Below, piece after piece: positions 51,060-63,896 of a stretch of 64,000 nt of DNA (the stretch's first letter is position 1; each line of letters begins with the position of its first letter). The notes beneath the pieces were generated by a model. That model did not search any database. It was not told the origin of the DNA and worked only from the letters and a program-made list of their open reading frames with translations. The position numbers were made by a program, and so were the translations under genes. Source of the stretch: Drosophila persimilis (Eukaryota; Arthropoda; Insecta; Diptera; Drosophilidae); contig NW_020825298.1 in the NCBI RefSeq assembly GCF_003286085.1, forward strand, positions 9,548,001 to 9,612,000, written 5' to 3'.

Positions 51060-51665
51060 TTTTTATGCCCATTTTGGACTCGCAGTACAAAGGATAAAAG
51101 GATAAGGATAAAAAATAATTTAAATAAATTCAAAAATCCTTCATAGCTTACGTTCCACATTTTACAAACATTTCCACTGAAAACCCTAGGGAAAGACATT
51201 TTTTAACCCATTTCTATGTAAAATTCTCAAAATAATTGCGATTAATTTAAATATTTCTCTATCTTAAAAAAATCTTCAATGAATGCACCCATTTTTATTG
51301 AATGACTTCCATCTAACGTCGATATAGCTGAATATTTATACACACATTACCAATAAAATTGCCAAATACTGTAAATTAATTTATTTAAATTAATTCGTGA
51401 ATGATTTGTGAAATTTTTCACAAATTTCCACTAAAAACCATATGGAAAGACATTTTTAAACCCATTTTTATTTATTGATTACCATCTAACGTCGATTTAG
51501 CCGAATATTTCCGAAATAATTGCTATAAATTTATAAATTAATTAAAATAAATTCATGAATGATTTGTGGCTTATATTCTTGTATTCTCTACTTTTCAAAA
51601 ATGTCCCCTGAAAATCCCAAGGAAAGTAATCGTTAAACCCATTTTTTATTGACTTCCCAGGGCCG
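51060..51665. repeat. Degenerate tandem repeat of about 170-250 bp
   Basis: Units share CATTTCCACTGAAAACCCTA, GGAAAGACATTTTT, AACCCATTT and CCATCTAACGTCGAT in order. The GGAAAG phrase occurs near 51191, 51446 and 51621. CCATCTAACGTCGAT occurs near 51308 and 51482. The copies have diverged by indels. Confidence 0.65.
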
Positions 51666-51985
51666 TGATTCCTTCTCTGAATCTTGAAGATTTTTAATAA
51701 ACAAATATTCCGAAAATTATCCCAATTTTATATTCCAAAGAACTGGAAATGAAGAGACAAACGAATTATAATGAAAAAGTCAAATTTCAAGGCGAGCACA
51801 ACGAGGAAATCTCTTCCATATTCCCATAAAAAACTAGCCCAAACGTCGAGTACTACCTGCCCTGCCGCCGACCAATGCAGACATTTTTTTATATTATATC
51901 TTTTTGTGACGGCCAAATCATAAAAAATAGTTACAAAGTCATAAAAAGTCGAAAAAATTACAAACAGGTAAGAAAAGCAGTACGC

Positions 51986-52010
51986 GAGAGGGAGAGAGAG
52001 AGAGAGAGAG
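51986..52010. repeat. GA microsatellite
   Basis: An almost pure GA run with one GGG interruption. Confidence 0.9.
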
Positions 52011-52188
52011 CAATCGCTGGCTTGGGTCCTGACATGCTTCCATCAATGATAGCCACCTATGGTTCGGGCCTGGATATTTCGCGCTCTTTGGCATCTTTTT
52101 TACGACGCATTTTGGACGCTGTAAACGGAGTCGATTTCCAAGTAAATCATAAAAAACATTCGATACGTTTTGTATGCCAGGATGCAAG

Positions 52189-52230
52189 TCAGTCAGTCGG
52201 TCAGTCGGTCGGTCAGTCGGTCAGTCGGGC
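52189..52230. repeat. CAGTCGGT microsatellite
   Basis: About ten CAGT/CGGT tetramers in tandem. Confidence 0.9.
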
Positions 52231-54681
52231 CAGCATCCTGAGCCCTGGTCTGTGAGTCTACATGTTAATTAGCCCAAAAGGCAATGGACCACTTCGACTT
52301 GGACTACTGGTTATCCGCTCTCTCACGTTCGCAAGGAGCTGTTAAAAACCCCGCAATCGTGATGGTCTATCTACAGGGTACTGGGGGTAGATGAGGCTTG
52401 AGGGTGGATTGTGAGCCAAGTGCGAGAGGAGCCTCTTAAGGTGGGAGATACTGAAGGAGGATTATACTGAATTTAATGTTTTGGAACTAAATTGATGCAT
52501 ATTTAAGGGAATATAGAGTTCTTTAGACTTTAGAGGGCAAGACCCATGCGCCTACCCCAGGCTCACTCGCCCCAAAACGAGTAAAATACGGCAAGACTTC
52601 GACGACGATCTCCCAAAGCCAAAGTTTTTACACAATAGATAGATATTATAGGGGATATATTTGATTGATTTCATAGACGTTTTCTTGTACCCAACAACTC
52701 TTTTCGAATACTGCTTCCAGTATGATATTTAAGCCGTTTTTCCCAACCAAAGAATGCCCAAAGATCCATCCCCTTACACCCGCCTCCGCCTCCCTTTATA
52801 GCAGCCCTGTCCATCCCTCACAGGGTATCAATTCGTCGCCTCCACCTTCGCCCTACGATTTCTTTGACTTTCTGACCGTTTGACTTTTTTATTTGCGTGA
52901 AACTCAAACTGTGTCTCGGCGCATGTGGCCCACTGTGCGTGTCCATAAAAAGTATCAAAACCATTTGTCGGCTCTCTTCTCCCTGTATCTCCGTCTCTGT
53001 CCCGCCCTGGCGAGAGGCGTCCTTGGCCTTTCTCTGCCGAGAATTACTTAAGTCAATGTAGGCAAAGATCATAAAAAAAGGCCAAAGAAGAGTTGAACCT
53101 GGCCAACAGCCTTTTTATTGGGCCAGCCGGAAAATATTAAAAACGAACCAAAGGAAAGGGAAATTTTCGAATGCGTTTCTCCGTTTGGAGTGTACTTGGT
53201 AAATGGTTTGGGAAAAAGAGCGAAAGAAATGCCCGATGAAGTCGTAAAGTCTTTTGGGTCTACAAACATGTTGGCCGGCAGCTCTTTGGGGTTTGTTCTT
53301 GCGGGTTTTGGGGGGGGCTTAAGATTCTAGTTCATTGATTAATGGCTAAAGGAAACTGAATTTTATGTGCAAGGAAAGGCATTTAATATATATTTTATAA
53401 AAGGATTCCAGGCTATGCCCCAACTATTTTTCATTTATTTTTTTAATTTTATTTCCACCCCAAAATCGCATTTCCTTTAAATTTATTTCTGAATAATTTT
53501 TCACGACAAAAATGGCATTTTTCGCACAGTTTTTCGCATTTTCTGCACCCCAAGGGAGAGAGCATTTTGCGACCCCTTTTCACCCCCTTGTGCAGGGGCG
53601 TTAATTAAATTTGTCCCTCGTTTTAATCAACGGCTAAGCAGCTCTTAAAATCCCGTCACAATTTCGCTGTAAATTGCAGGAAAATTTTCAGCTTGGGGAT
53701 GGACCGCAGAGGGGTGGCTGCGAGAGGGCGGAAAAGCTGATGGCTGCAGACGAGAATTATTCATGATCCTTGGCATCATCTTTCCCCTCAGATGCTGTTT
53801 CTTTTTTTTTTTTTTACATATGTATCTCCAATGGCAATTCCGATTCCGATTCCGATTCAGAGTCCCTTTGTTTTGGGTAACATGATGAAGCACCGAATCA
53901 ATGATGTCTCAAGGATGACATTCAATGACATTCCTTTTGATTTTTATTCATGTCCTTTGAGCGCAATCCTCGGGTTGTTTTTTGTGTAGAAAAATAAGAG
54001 AAAATCAATTGCGTTGTCTGCCTGCCTGGCCTGCCTGCCTGCCCTCCGCGATAAGGAAATGTTCCTTAAAAAACAAAACACAATGGAAATTGGGAAATGC
54101 TAAGGAAAAACACGTTACGTTACGGTACTCGGGCTGGCATTTGACACCCCTCAGGGGCTCAGGTAGCCCCCGATATGCATATATGCGGCAATGCGAGGCG
54201 TTTACCTACCCCCCAACTGCCGTTCGTTTTTTTTCCGCTTTTTTATGCAATTTTTAGCATGAAAATTGTTGGGTTTTCCCTGCCAGGGGTTGCTCGAGGG
54301 GCAGTTGTATTTATTTTTGGAGTTTTATAGCGAGTTTCCTTAATTGCGGGCCTGCTTTCTTTCTTTCATTCTTTACTTCCTCCTTAAAAAATGTGTGTAT
54401 AAATCAAGGATAGTTGCAGCCACAGTTTCCCACGAGTTTTGCAATCTTTTTGCATCTCTCGAGGCTGGACACAGGCCGAAGGACAGTTGGCTAATGAAGT
54501 ATTTGTTTAGGGTAATTGGGACGAAGAAAGAGGGCTGGCAGGGAGGCTGGAGAGGGGAAATGCGGCATGCAGCAGTGTGAAATATTGCCTGGAACTCGAT
54601 TAAAGTTTATAGGACTTTTTCTCTACCATTGCCTCTCTCGCTCGACTTCAATTTCCTTGGTGTCTTGTTTGGGGTACTCAC

Positions 54682-55140
54682 CATTTGGGTCCTGCAATTT
54701 CAGGCATTGCTCCAGGTCCCTCACATCCTTGCTGGCATTGTTCAAGTGTCCGTAGAGAGGAAATGCTGCTCCCAGTCCCTGGTCTGCCTGCTCCTCCTCG
54801 TGTTGGGGCTCCGCTTTCAGCTGCACAGGCGATGGGGCATTGTCTGCCGTTGGCCGCTCAACATACGAGTATTCATCACACGACTGCAGCTTCAATTGAA
54901 GCGTTGGCTTCTTGTCTTCTTGGCCATCATCGTGTTCCATCGTCTCGTTGGATGCCCTCGACTGGGAGCTTGGGGAGGAGCCGCAGGAGCTGCTGCTGTG
55001 ATTTGCGCTGACATCGCGCATATTTGTGTCAACAGCAGTCAAAGTTTCATCTTTGTTCGCCACAGACCGGGGGCTCGTTAGGATGGCTTCATTCACGGCC
55101 ACCACATGCGGTTCACTGGGCTCAAATTTAAAGTCTTCAA
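54682..55140 (-). CDS. nub: nub exon specific to the long (PD-type) isoform
   Basis: This is an internal coding exon of 459 bases between TTTTTGCAG (55141) and ATG|GTGAGTA (54681). The frame is fixed by both ends: it needs one base from the previous exon (GTT, Val, if that base is G) and ends LKLQDPN plus one base. The product is acidic and Ser-rich (VEDFKFEPSEPHVVAVNEAI, a SSSSCGSSPSSQSR stretch, EPQHEEEQADQG), with no folded domain visible. Its phase-1 end fits the micro-exon (Asp) or the common exon directly (Ala). In D. melanogaster nub makes a long Nub-PD with an extended N-terminus that opposes the short form in gut immunity; this exon fits that isoform. The upstream coding exon or exons are not firmly located. 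Confidence 0.85.
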
Positions 55141-57442
55141 CTGCAAAAAGAGACAACAATGGAAGGGGGTTTTTAGAGGGGATTTCTAAAGGTAAAAAAC
55201 AGAGGATTATTGGGCTCAAAATCTCCTCTTAAACCCCATAAATATCTAGCACTGGGACACCATTTTGTGGGCTTTATATATTTAAATCTTGGGCCAAGAA
55301 CCAATCACAGACTCAAGCCTTCCCCTGGGCAAAGGGTTGACTCTCTCGCATTTACATAAGCGGCTCGTCGGGGAATCACAGCAACCCTTTTTTGTTTACA
55401 GTGTCATCCCCTGATATCTAACACTCTCTGTGGCGCCATTTGAATAAGCTTCCCATAAAAAAGGGGTTGATTTACATGCATAAAAAACGGGGCAGGCCTT
55501 CATTTTAATATTCCCCCCCCAGGGGTGGGGGTTGTAGAGCCACAGCTCAGTACGCACACTCGTCGAGCCCCTGGAAATATGCTGATAATATTTTCCTCTG
55601 GGGAGGAGGAGGGGGTGACACTTAAAAAAGCAACCAACCGGGCACATTTCATTGGCTGAAGTGCCCTGCCCCCTGGACGCCCGGCATGTGGGCAAAAAGG
55701 GGGAACAAAAAATGAAAAATATTTCCATGGCAAGGCGTTGAAATGTGCCCGAGTAACTGATGCTTGAAAAAGCCACAGGACATTGCCTTGAACGCTGCAG
55801 GGTAATTTCTCTGTGACGGAATGCTGGATAGAAGTGCTCCCAAGGAGGAATCCCTCATATGGATGGGTTTTCAAGTGTGAAAGTCGGGGAAAAGCGGAAC
55901 CCTTGAAAGATGGATGTTCTTAAAAGATTTCCCAACTAATTTTTCTTTATATTTTATACTATTTTTCCATACATTTCCTTCTCTTATAAGAAAGATTCCT
56001 TTCTTTCAGAGTTCCCAGAATTATGGTATATTTTTTGTCATCTAATTTTTTATCGCAAAGTCTTTAGAGGGTTCTGCGGTGTTGCAGGATTTCGATTTGT
56101 CGCTTCGGCGACCAAATCCTCCTCAAAGGCAGGCCGACAAGGATAAGGACTGCAAGTACAAACGAATTGCTGGCTACAAAGACGATGAAATTATTCGATT
56201 TTTTACCGTTTGGACAGGGAATTTCAATTTCGACAATTACGAGGAAGTACCGCCGTCAGGGTCATAAATTTGTGTCATTCCTAGGGTTTTAATTAAGTAC
56301 AAAACGTAGAGGGAGGGTTGGGGAGGGGGAGGGGGCGAGCTATCAAAGGAGAGACCTGTCCATCCATCTCTTTCTTCCAGGTGTGCGCCGGAATCAAAGG
56401 AGGTGTTGCCTGGGTCCAGAAGGTCTGCCTGAATACCGCAGAATACAGAAGCAACAACACGGATCAGATCGTGGGAACACCACATTGCGCAAAGGACAAT
56501 GGGCAGCCCTCCGCATCACCTTCACCGTCTACCAAGTGCAATTTGGCTTTTGTCCCATGGCTGATGGCTGCACCCGCTGCGTATTTCGGCACACGAAGTG
56601 CAACTGTAACTGTAACACTGCCAAAGCAACCCAAAGACGAAGGCACAAAGGCCAATCCCGAATGATGATCACTGAGCAGCCATTGTGATCACTTGGCTAC
56701 GCACCAGAATCGAAGCAAACAATGAGCAAAGTGATTATTGTTGCGACTTTTGCTCTTTTGTGCCAAAGGGAAACGTGAATTTATTACAGGCAATGTTTCT
56801 TTTTTGGGGTTCTATAGAGGGTTTTTTATAGAGAAGGAAGCAGAAAACTCTAGCCTGGGGTAGAGCCTAATGTTAATCTGGGAATACATCAAGAGGGGCA
56901 TCAATATTTCCCTTAGTTCTTTGTAGATTAAACAGTAATAATCTTTCGAAATTGGTCATATATCTTTCTATATTGGGACTACTATTACGCATACTATTAT
57001 CAGATATATATTTAGGTCTAAAAGGCATAATTCTACATTATTCTTTAAGAGTTCTTTTATAATGGAACCAATATGGAGATGCCACAGGGTCTAAGGCCCT
57101 TCTTCTGCTTCCATTTTCATACCAAAGTCATGGAAAGGTTTTACAAAACAAGAGCCTTTGGATATAGGTATAAAATTTCACCAAAAAGAGTCATAGTACC
57201 ATCCAATAATTCTTAATTAAAGGGTATCTTTCCACAGGGCGCTGTACAGCCAGGACAGAGCTAGAACGGGTGAGAATACGTGCCACATCTCAGGTGTCGA
57301 CTGCCTCATGACTCGCACGAGAGGGAGATGGCTTTTGGGAGCTCTTTTGTAGAGCCTTAGGCCTTGGAGCCTACCAAATGCTCCCATAATTCCCTAAAAT
57401 TCCCCTAAAACTCGACCCAGTTTCGAGTAATCATTGACCTAC
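55141..57442 (-). other. Non-coding DNA upstream of the long-isoform exon
   Basis: No exon is supported. It contains a G/C-rich stretch near 55.5-55.7 kb. A plus-strand open frame near 56.3-56.7 kb lacks domain features. If the candidate exon at 57443-57521 is real, this is its intron. Confidence 0.5.
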
Positions 57443-57521
57443 CCCCAAGACCCATGGCTATATTCCGTAATCCCAACCGTAATCGGCTCTTCTGATGCCT
57501 CTCCGCTACTCCTTTTGTCAT
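57443..57521 (-). CDS. Candidate first coding exon of the long nub isoform
   Basis: An ATG at 57519-57521 opens 26 codons (MTKGVAERHQKSRLRLGLRN then IAMGLG) and one extra G before the donor GGG|GTAGGT at 57442. This is the phase needed by the exon at 54682-55140, and the joined codon is GTT (Val). The peptide is basic and unremarkable, and there is no recognised homology. The flank upstream is GC-rich with GAGA words, which would suit a promoter. Fit of phase alone happens one time in three, so this is only a candidate. Confidence 0.25.
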
Positions 57522-57905
57522 ACGCTCGCGTACACTCGCCCGAGACCGCCCAATGCATGTCGCCAGGCAGGCCAAGCGGAACCCACACACACCTCACCTC
57601 ACCCCCCTGCTGATGCTCCTTTGCTCTCATTTAAATAACGGTGTGGCGCTGCCTCTCGCCGTCTCTCGCCGTCTCGTTCCTGCGCTCTGTTTAATGCGCT
57701 GCAAGCACGCAATCGGCAAAGCCTGGCCGGCCGGCCGTTCTTTGCATACGCTGAGCACAATTAGCGCATTTAATTTGCAGTGCGTTGCAGGCCCCCCCCT
57801 GCACCCCCACCCGGGCCCCCCTGCTTTTGACGCCCCCGCTTTTTACACGCCTTTCTACACTTCGCTGCTTGTTTGCATAAATTTCGTGCCAGGCACCTGT
57901 TTTCC

Positions 57906-57976
57906 TCTCTCTCTCTTTCTCTCTCTCTCTCGTTCCCTCCCATTCGTACTTTGCATGTGCAACCGCTCGAGACGCC

Positions 57977-58016
<40 letters not shown>
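57906..58016. repeat. Two CT microsatellites
   Basis: CT runs with a few TTT breaks at 57906-57932 and an uninterrupted run at about 57979-58016. They give dense GAGAG sites on the minus strand. Confidence 0.9.
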
Positions 58017-58019
<3 letters not shown>

Positions 58020-61000
58020 GCTCTTGTTTTTTTCTGCGTTTTGTAATTGCAGTTATTTGGCCACATCGCGCATTAAAAAAGCAAACAGCGACCGCAAAAA
58101 ATCTCTTAAATTGCGAAAATTCATATTAAATACATATATTTAATTTAATTTTTATTTCTATTGCATTTAAATTTTTTGTGGCTGGCAAATGAAGTGAAAA
58201 TGTGTGGCAAGCAGCCAGGCTGGTAATTATAGGGGAAACGAGAGCGATTTAATGGCGGCTTTTCTGCAGATATTTCAAGACTGGTTCGGTTTATGCGAAA
58301 ATTATTACAATTATTTTTCACTAGATGTTCAAAGAAATAATTGAGTCTTGGTAATAAGTGTTCTCTGCATGTTTTTTAGTGCCTAAAAAGTTATAAATAC
58401 GTGTAGGTATCGTTTAAAGATAACTTACAAATAATATCTATAAAAGAAGTCACACAAATCTTTTTTTATAGGCAAAAAACATGAATTATTCCATAGAAAT
58501 CCCTTTCACAAAATTCCATTCCCTTAAAATATTATTTTTTAACATTTTTCCCATCAAAAAAATGTACAAAACTTTTGCCAATCCTTTCCCACGCATTTTG
58601 TTGACCATTTTTCGCCAACCATTGACCCGCAACATTTTCCTAATTTTATTTAATGGCTTTCTAGTTTTTTTATCCATTTTTTCACAATTTAAAATCTATT
58701 TTTTGTCCCAAGAAAACACCCGATTTAATGCTGGTTGCCATAAAAAAACCCTTACAGAAAATACGTTACGAAAAAACGATGGGAGAAAATATTTTCAAGA
58801 GGTTAAAATGTCACTTAAGCGGATTCGATTTTTTCCCCGATATTTGTTTTCAAGCAATTACTTTCCCAAAATTTTGGCAGATTTTTTAGAAAATTTTAGC
58901 GCGCAATGAAACATATTTTGATGGCAGCTGCTGCTCTCCGCCAAAAGGGGTGGAAAAGGGGCTAGCACAAAATGTGGGCATGGCTCGGAGCGCACAAAAA
59001 AACGTATGGATTTTCCACCCTGTTTTGCATGATGGGCAAAAAAACGAATTCAAAAACGAATCTGAAGGCCAATAAAAAATTGTTGAAAAAATACGAGCAG
59101 GGGGGGGGGGGGGTGGGGGGGTAGAGCCGGGGACATATACAATGACTATACATATATGAGGAGAGATAACATTGTGCTCATCACGCAGAAGGGAAACGAA
59201 CGGGTGGAGAGCGGCGGAGAGATCGATAGAGAGCGCGTGCTCAACCGAAGCCGGAGAGAGAAAAGGATGCGCCCTGTGTCTGATGATCCTGAGCGTGCTG
59301 CGCATGCGCGCCAGGCCGGGCCGCCGCCTTGTTTGTTGTTGTGTAACCCAATCCCGAACCTCTGTTAGGGTTAGAGTCCTGTCCTCGGGGTTCGCGGCTC
59401 GCCGGCTTTAAAATTGTTTCGAGTGAGTCGCTAAATGTGCCGGAACTTGCAGCTTCCTCGCTGGCCTCGCATTTATCATCATTAAAGGCACACGCATCGA
59501 TCGAATATCCTTTCCTTTCACTTTTGTCAAAGGCTTGCGGCCACTGCGGGTCTCCTGTGCCCTGCCAGCTGCTCTGCTCTGCTCTGCTCCCTCTATTTGT
59601 TTAGAAACTAAATTTGACATGCAAACATTTTCCAGTTGTTGGGGGCGAAAGGATTTCCATTTCGCTTGTTTTGGGCTCTCACTTCCTTGTCATACGATCC
59701 GCCACGAGTGCCAGAGTGCCAGAGTGAAAGTAATTTGCGACAAATTTCCACATTTTCCATCCCCACATCCACCCCCAAAAGTGAAAGCCATGCAAATGCC
59801 TTTGCAGATGTTTTTCGCTGGCGTCTGGCTATGTGGAAAAACTGGGCCGAAAATTTGTTAGCCACAAATGTTAACAAGCAAAATTAATGAGCCCTGCAAC
59901 ATGAACACACACTTAATTTATGTTTCCATTTTTTCTGCAGTTCTCATTGCTTTTTTAGCGCAAGAAAATTATTAATTTAGATGCTCGGCTTAGATATGTG
60001 TTAAGTGAATAATTATGGGTTGGCCGAGGGGCAGGGGAGGGGCTACAATCGGAGAGGGAATGAGGGAATTACCAAGGCTATAATTTAATAAAAATATTGC
60101 TTAGGTTTGTTCGAAAATCGACTCTTGAAATGGTTATTCCTTCAGTAAATCCCTCAATCCATCTTCTATACACATTTTGGAATATCCCCAGCCATATTTT
60201 CCGAACAATGTCCCCCTATAAGCAGCAGAAATCATTCGATTGACTGAACCTGTCTGCATGAAATTGCACTTTCCTGCCTCAGAAAATCTCCCATTAGCCA
60301 TGGAAACACTTTCTCAGGCACTCTCCCATGCAAATGTCCCCTAAAGATGATTTTGCATAAGATTTCAGAGGCCGAACCAACCCTAAGAAGTCTGGGAACA
60401 GTCTGGGATCGTGGGATGAGGCAATCTCCTCCAATCACCTGCAAAATGCATAGAAAATTGCCAAGAAAGAGGAGATTCCAGGTAGTCGAGGACCCAGGAC
60501 AACTTTCACTGGATTGCCTGCCACTCGAAGGTTCTCAAACTCATTTCGCATTATCCTATTGATGGGCGCTCTCATTATTATTATTATTTCTGCTCTTTGA
60601 ATATCGACAGCAAGGTGCGTTCTCCTCGGGACGTGGGAATGCAAACAAGTCGCTTGTCTTTGGGGGATTTTTCCTCCTTTTTGCACAGGATTTTCCGCCT
60701 TTGAGGCGAGTCCCTGCCCAGGGCTGGAGGGCACTTGCTGTGCCTTCCATAAATTAAACGAAATTTAATTGTGTTTTCGGGCCTGGCCGCCGCCACCCTT
60801 CCTCGAAGATGATTTCCTTCTTTGGCGATGTTTTATTTTGTTTTTGAGCCAATGATTTCATTCGATTGTCTGCTGTCTGTCGGTCAATGCTGCAATTGAG
60901 GGAAATGTTTTCCCTTTGAACATTTTTGGGGAACACGGAAGTGCACAGGTCCATAAATCAAATGAGGAAAGGAAGGGATGTGCAGGTGGCCTGAAAGGCA

Positions 61001-63865
61001 TAGAAATGGTTTATAGAAAACTGCGAATTATCAACGATCTGAAGAGTGGCATTGCTGCTACTTTTAGACGGTTTTAAAGAGAGTAAAAGTCCCTTATTTA
61101 TTCAGTATTTTATGGGCCACAATTAATGATGGATTTGAGCCTATTTCCCTTCAATAAAGTGCAAGTATTGGCTCAGCAATTATGTCGCGGCTTAAAGCAG
61201 TCTTAAAAGCTTTTCCATGGCGATTTTTAAATAATTTTAACCCATAAAAGAATTAATTTTTTAAAGATTTGGCTAATTTTTAAAAGCGTAATTTTATTGC
61301 ATTATTTTGTAGAATTATTTAAACAAAAAAGGCGTATTTTTTTTTTTTTTTTTAATTCTGAAAATTTTGAAAATTCTGTAAATTTTGTTCTTTTAGTAAA
61401 TAATTGTTAATGAATTAAATAAGTAATTAATATCTGGGCAAAATCGACTGATTTCCAGGACTACAATGCCTTTAAACCGAATAAATCACAGATCTAAATA
61501 AAGTTTTAAACGTATTTAATGACCATAATCCTCTTAGCCATTATATTTTCTTAGCCATCAAATATCTGCCTGGTTTTTTGGGGTTTATTTCAAAGACATT
61601 GATCCGCGCTTTCGGGGCATTAAACCGGCTCGAGTCGAGAGAGCTTGCCTCTTGAGGCATTCACAAACATTTTGCCCCACATTAGTCATGGTAATTGCCA
61701 GCAATAATTGCAATAACAATTAGTACAATTATTGCAATTTACCTAGCAGTATGTGTGTGTGTGTGTGGCTGTAATTTTCAATTTGCAAAAAAACAAAACT
61801 CATTATTATTATTTGCACACTTTGCATTGGGGCAAGGCAGAAATTGGAATAAAACTAGTACGTATAAAACGATTTGAATTTCATTACAATCCCAGACCCT
61901 ACCCCTACACCACCCCACCCTACCCCCTCTCTCTCTCTCTCTACCCTCTCCATAAAGAAATTTGAAATATTTCCATTTCACTTTGTTCGTTGGCTGCGTT
62001 TTTCGCACTTTTTTCCCTACCCAGACAACACGCAATGCAATAGTTTTCCCCCCCTTCTTATGCTCGAGGAAATTTCCATATCTTTATGCAAAAAGAAACT
62101 CGTTGCACTTCATAAATTTTTTAACTGGCAGCACCAGAATACCCCTAATTAGCTTTACGGCTCTGCCGGGGATGCGTGCCACAAAACGAGAAACACAAAC
62201 AGAGAGGGAGAGAGAAAGGGAGAGAGAGAGAGCGGAGAATCATTGAAATATGCTTTCAACTTTGCCGCTGCCAAGAGATCAAAGTCAAGGATCAAAACTC
62301 TCAGTTCGGTTCGGTTTGGTTTGGTTCTTGTCTTGTTATGATGATTTCTCTGGCTGTCCACCAGTCATCCATCCCGTCCAAGCAATCCATCCATCCAATC
62401 CATTCATAATAATGCGAGAAATCGGCAAACCAATGAGAAGATCAGAGGAGCACAAAAAAAAATGCAACCGTCTTGAAACAAAAGCCGCTCAACAAGTCCG
62501 TTTCTGGTCCCCCCGTCCCCCATCCCCCATCCCCCTCCCATTGAAATCTTTTGACAGCGTTAAACGAGCTACAACGAAACAAAAAAATTGTGCCTCTCTT
62601 GGGTCTGGATCCCAGGCTGTCTATAAGCTCGATTCACAAACAAATTGACATTGAAATTGTTTGGAAAATGTCACAGAGCCAAAGGTAAGGCATTGTCATG
62701 ATCATCGTCATCTTTTTGGTGTTTTTTTTTACACTAGAAGCCTCCGAAATGGCATGCAAATTGTTGTTTTATTTAAATTTAAATGGCTCTGTGTATGGAG
62801 GTTTTGGAGCTGTCAATGTCAGCTGTGGAGGGGTTCAGGGGGTGGGTTCTGAGATCAAACGGGTTTGTAGAGTAGATTTTTATAGGACTTTAACGTCTAT
62901 ATCTTCTTTTGGGTTCTTGGAGTAGGTTTAGCTCTAATTTTCCTCGAATATTAGTATCAAACCTCCTGATTGTTGGCTTTGGGTTCGGCTAACGCATTGC
63001 GCGTCATGCGGCAGCGCCTCTCGGTCGGTTGGGCGGGAGGAGGACTGCCTTTTTGACTGGGAGTGGCGCCTTACAGCCTTTTGTGGGTGTCCCAGGGGCC
63101 ATTTCATGGTGCAGTCATTGCATATTAACTTCCAAATTATATACAATAATAGCCTGGTATTAAACCAAGTCCACCATTTATATTGTCCTTTATTTTTGTG
63201 TCTATATTATGTAGATTTTTCCCCACGAGTATCGCTCTAATACACTCCTTTAACACTTGAATGGAAGACCCCATTAAGTCCATTTTCTATCAACCACTGC
63301 CCATAAGCCCAGCCCCTTAAAGACTTCAATAAAAGTCTTCTAAATGTTTATAATTTCACCAAAAAGGAAGCGATTCGGGGTCACCAAAGAGGAAGGCCCC
63401 AATCAATCTGGCTAATTGTTTCCCCAATACTGTATTTCCACCGACAATTAGCCAAGCAAATAATTACACATATTCCTTTTTTAATAAGTCTCCCCCCTGC
63501 CCCCCTGCCCCCCTCCCCTCCCCCCCTACCCGTGCAACCCACAAAATAAGTATTTCCAAAGTTGGTTGCATGCCGCAACCAAATTTGATTGCGAGTCAAT
63601 ATTAGCAATTAAGACGCATTCAGATTACCGTTAGCCGATCCCCAGATGATGTAAACTGATGAAAGGAGCCACCAGGCACGGACGAGGGGCAGAGGCAGGG
63701 GGAGGGGCAGAGGCAGGCAACAATCAAAACACGATATTTGTACGCAAATAGGCCAAAAGGCAGCTACCGAAAGTGGTAATTTTTCAATTGAATGAACAGC
63801 AAAAACAACAACAATTGTTGTAAATATTATTATTGTTGTAGAACGCACGCATATTCGCATTCAGG

Positions 63866-63896
63866 GTTACCCCTACCCCTACCCCTACCCCTGCCC
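63866..63896. repeat. CCCCTA hexamer array
   Basis: Four to five copies of CCCCTA in tandem. It resembles a telomeric-type repeat, but flies do not use such telomeres, so this is ordinary simple sequence. Confidence 0.85.

Larger units (their letters stand above)
49431..54681. other. Upstream of the short promoter, intron of the long isoform
   Basis: For the long isoform this is an intron that starts at ATG|GTGAGTA (54681). For the short isoform it is 5' flank. It holds GAGA tracts, GT and GTC microsatellites, and a local tandem repeat at 51.06-51.66 kb. No coding exon is recognised. Confidence 0.7.

Noticed and set aside
53118-53330. 70-codon plus-strand frame
   Set aside because: Mixed composition looks slightly protein-like, but there is no homology I recognise, no splice sites and no promoter.
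56318-56688. Overlapping plus-strand frames with a splice-acceptor-like sequence near 56380
   Set aside because: The translations show no family features and different frames are equally open; a lone acceptor is weak evidence.
58481-58909. 142-codon open frame on the plus strand
   Set aside because: It lies in an A/T-rich block, is dominated by Phe, Lys, Ile and Leu, and has no domain, splice structure or promoter. Codon use follows the local base composition, so it is most likely incidental.
63866-63896. Telomere-like CCCCTA repeats
   Set aside because: Drosophila telomeres are made of retrotransposons, and the array is only about 30 bases long.
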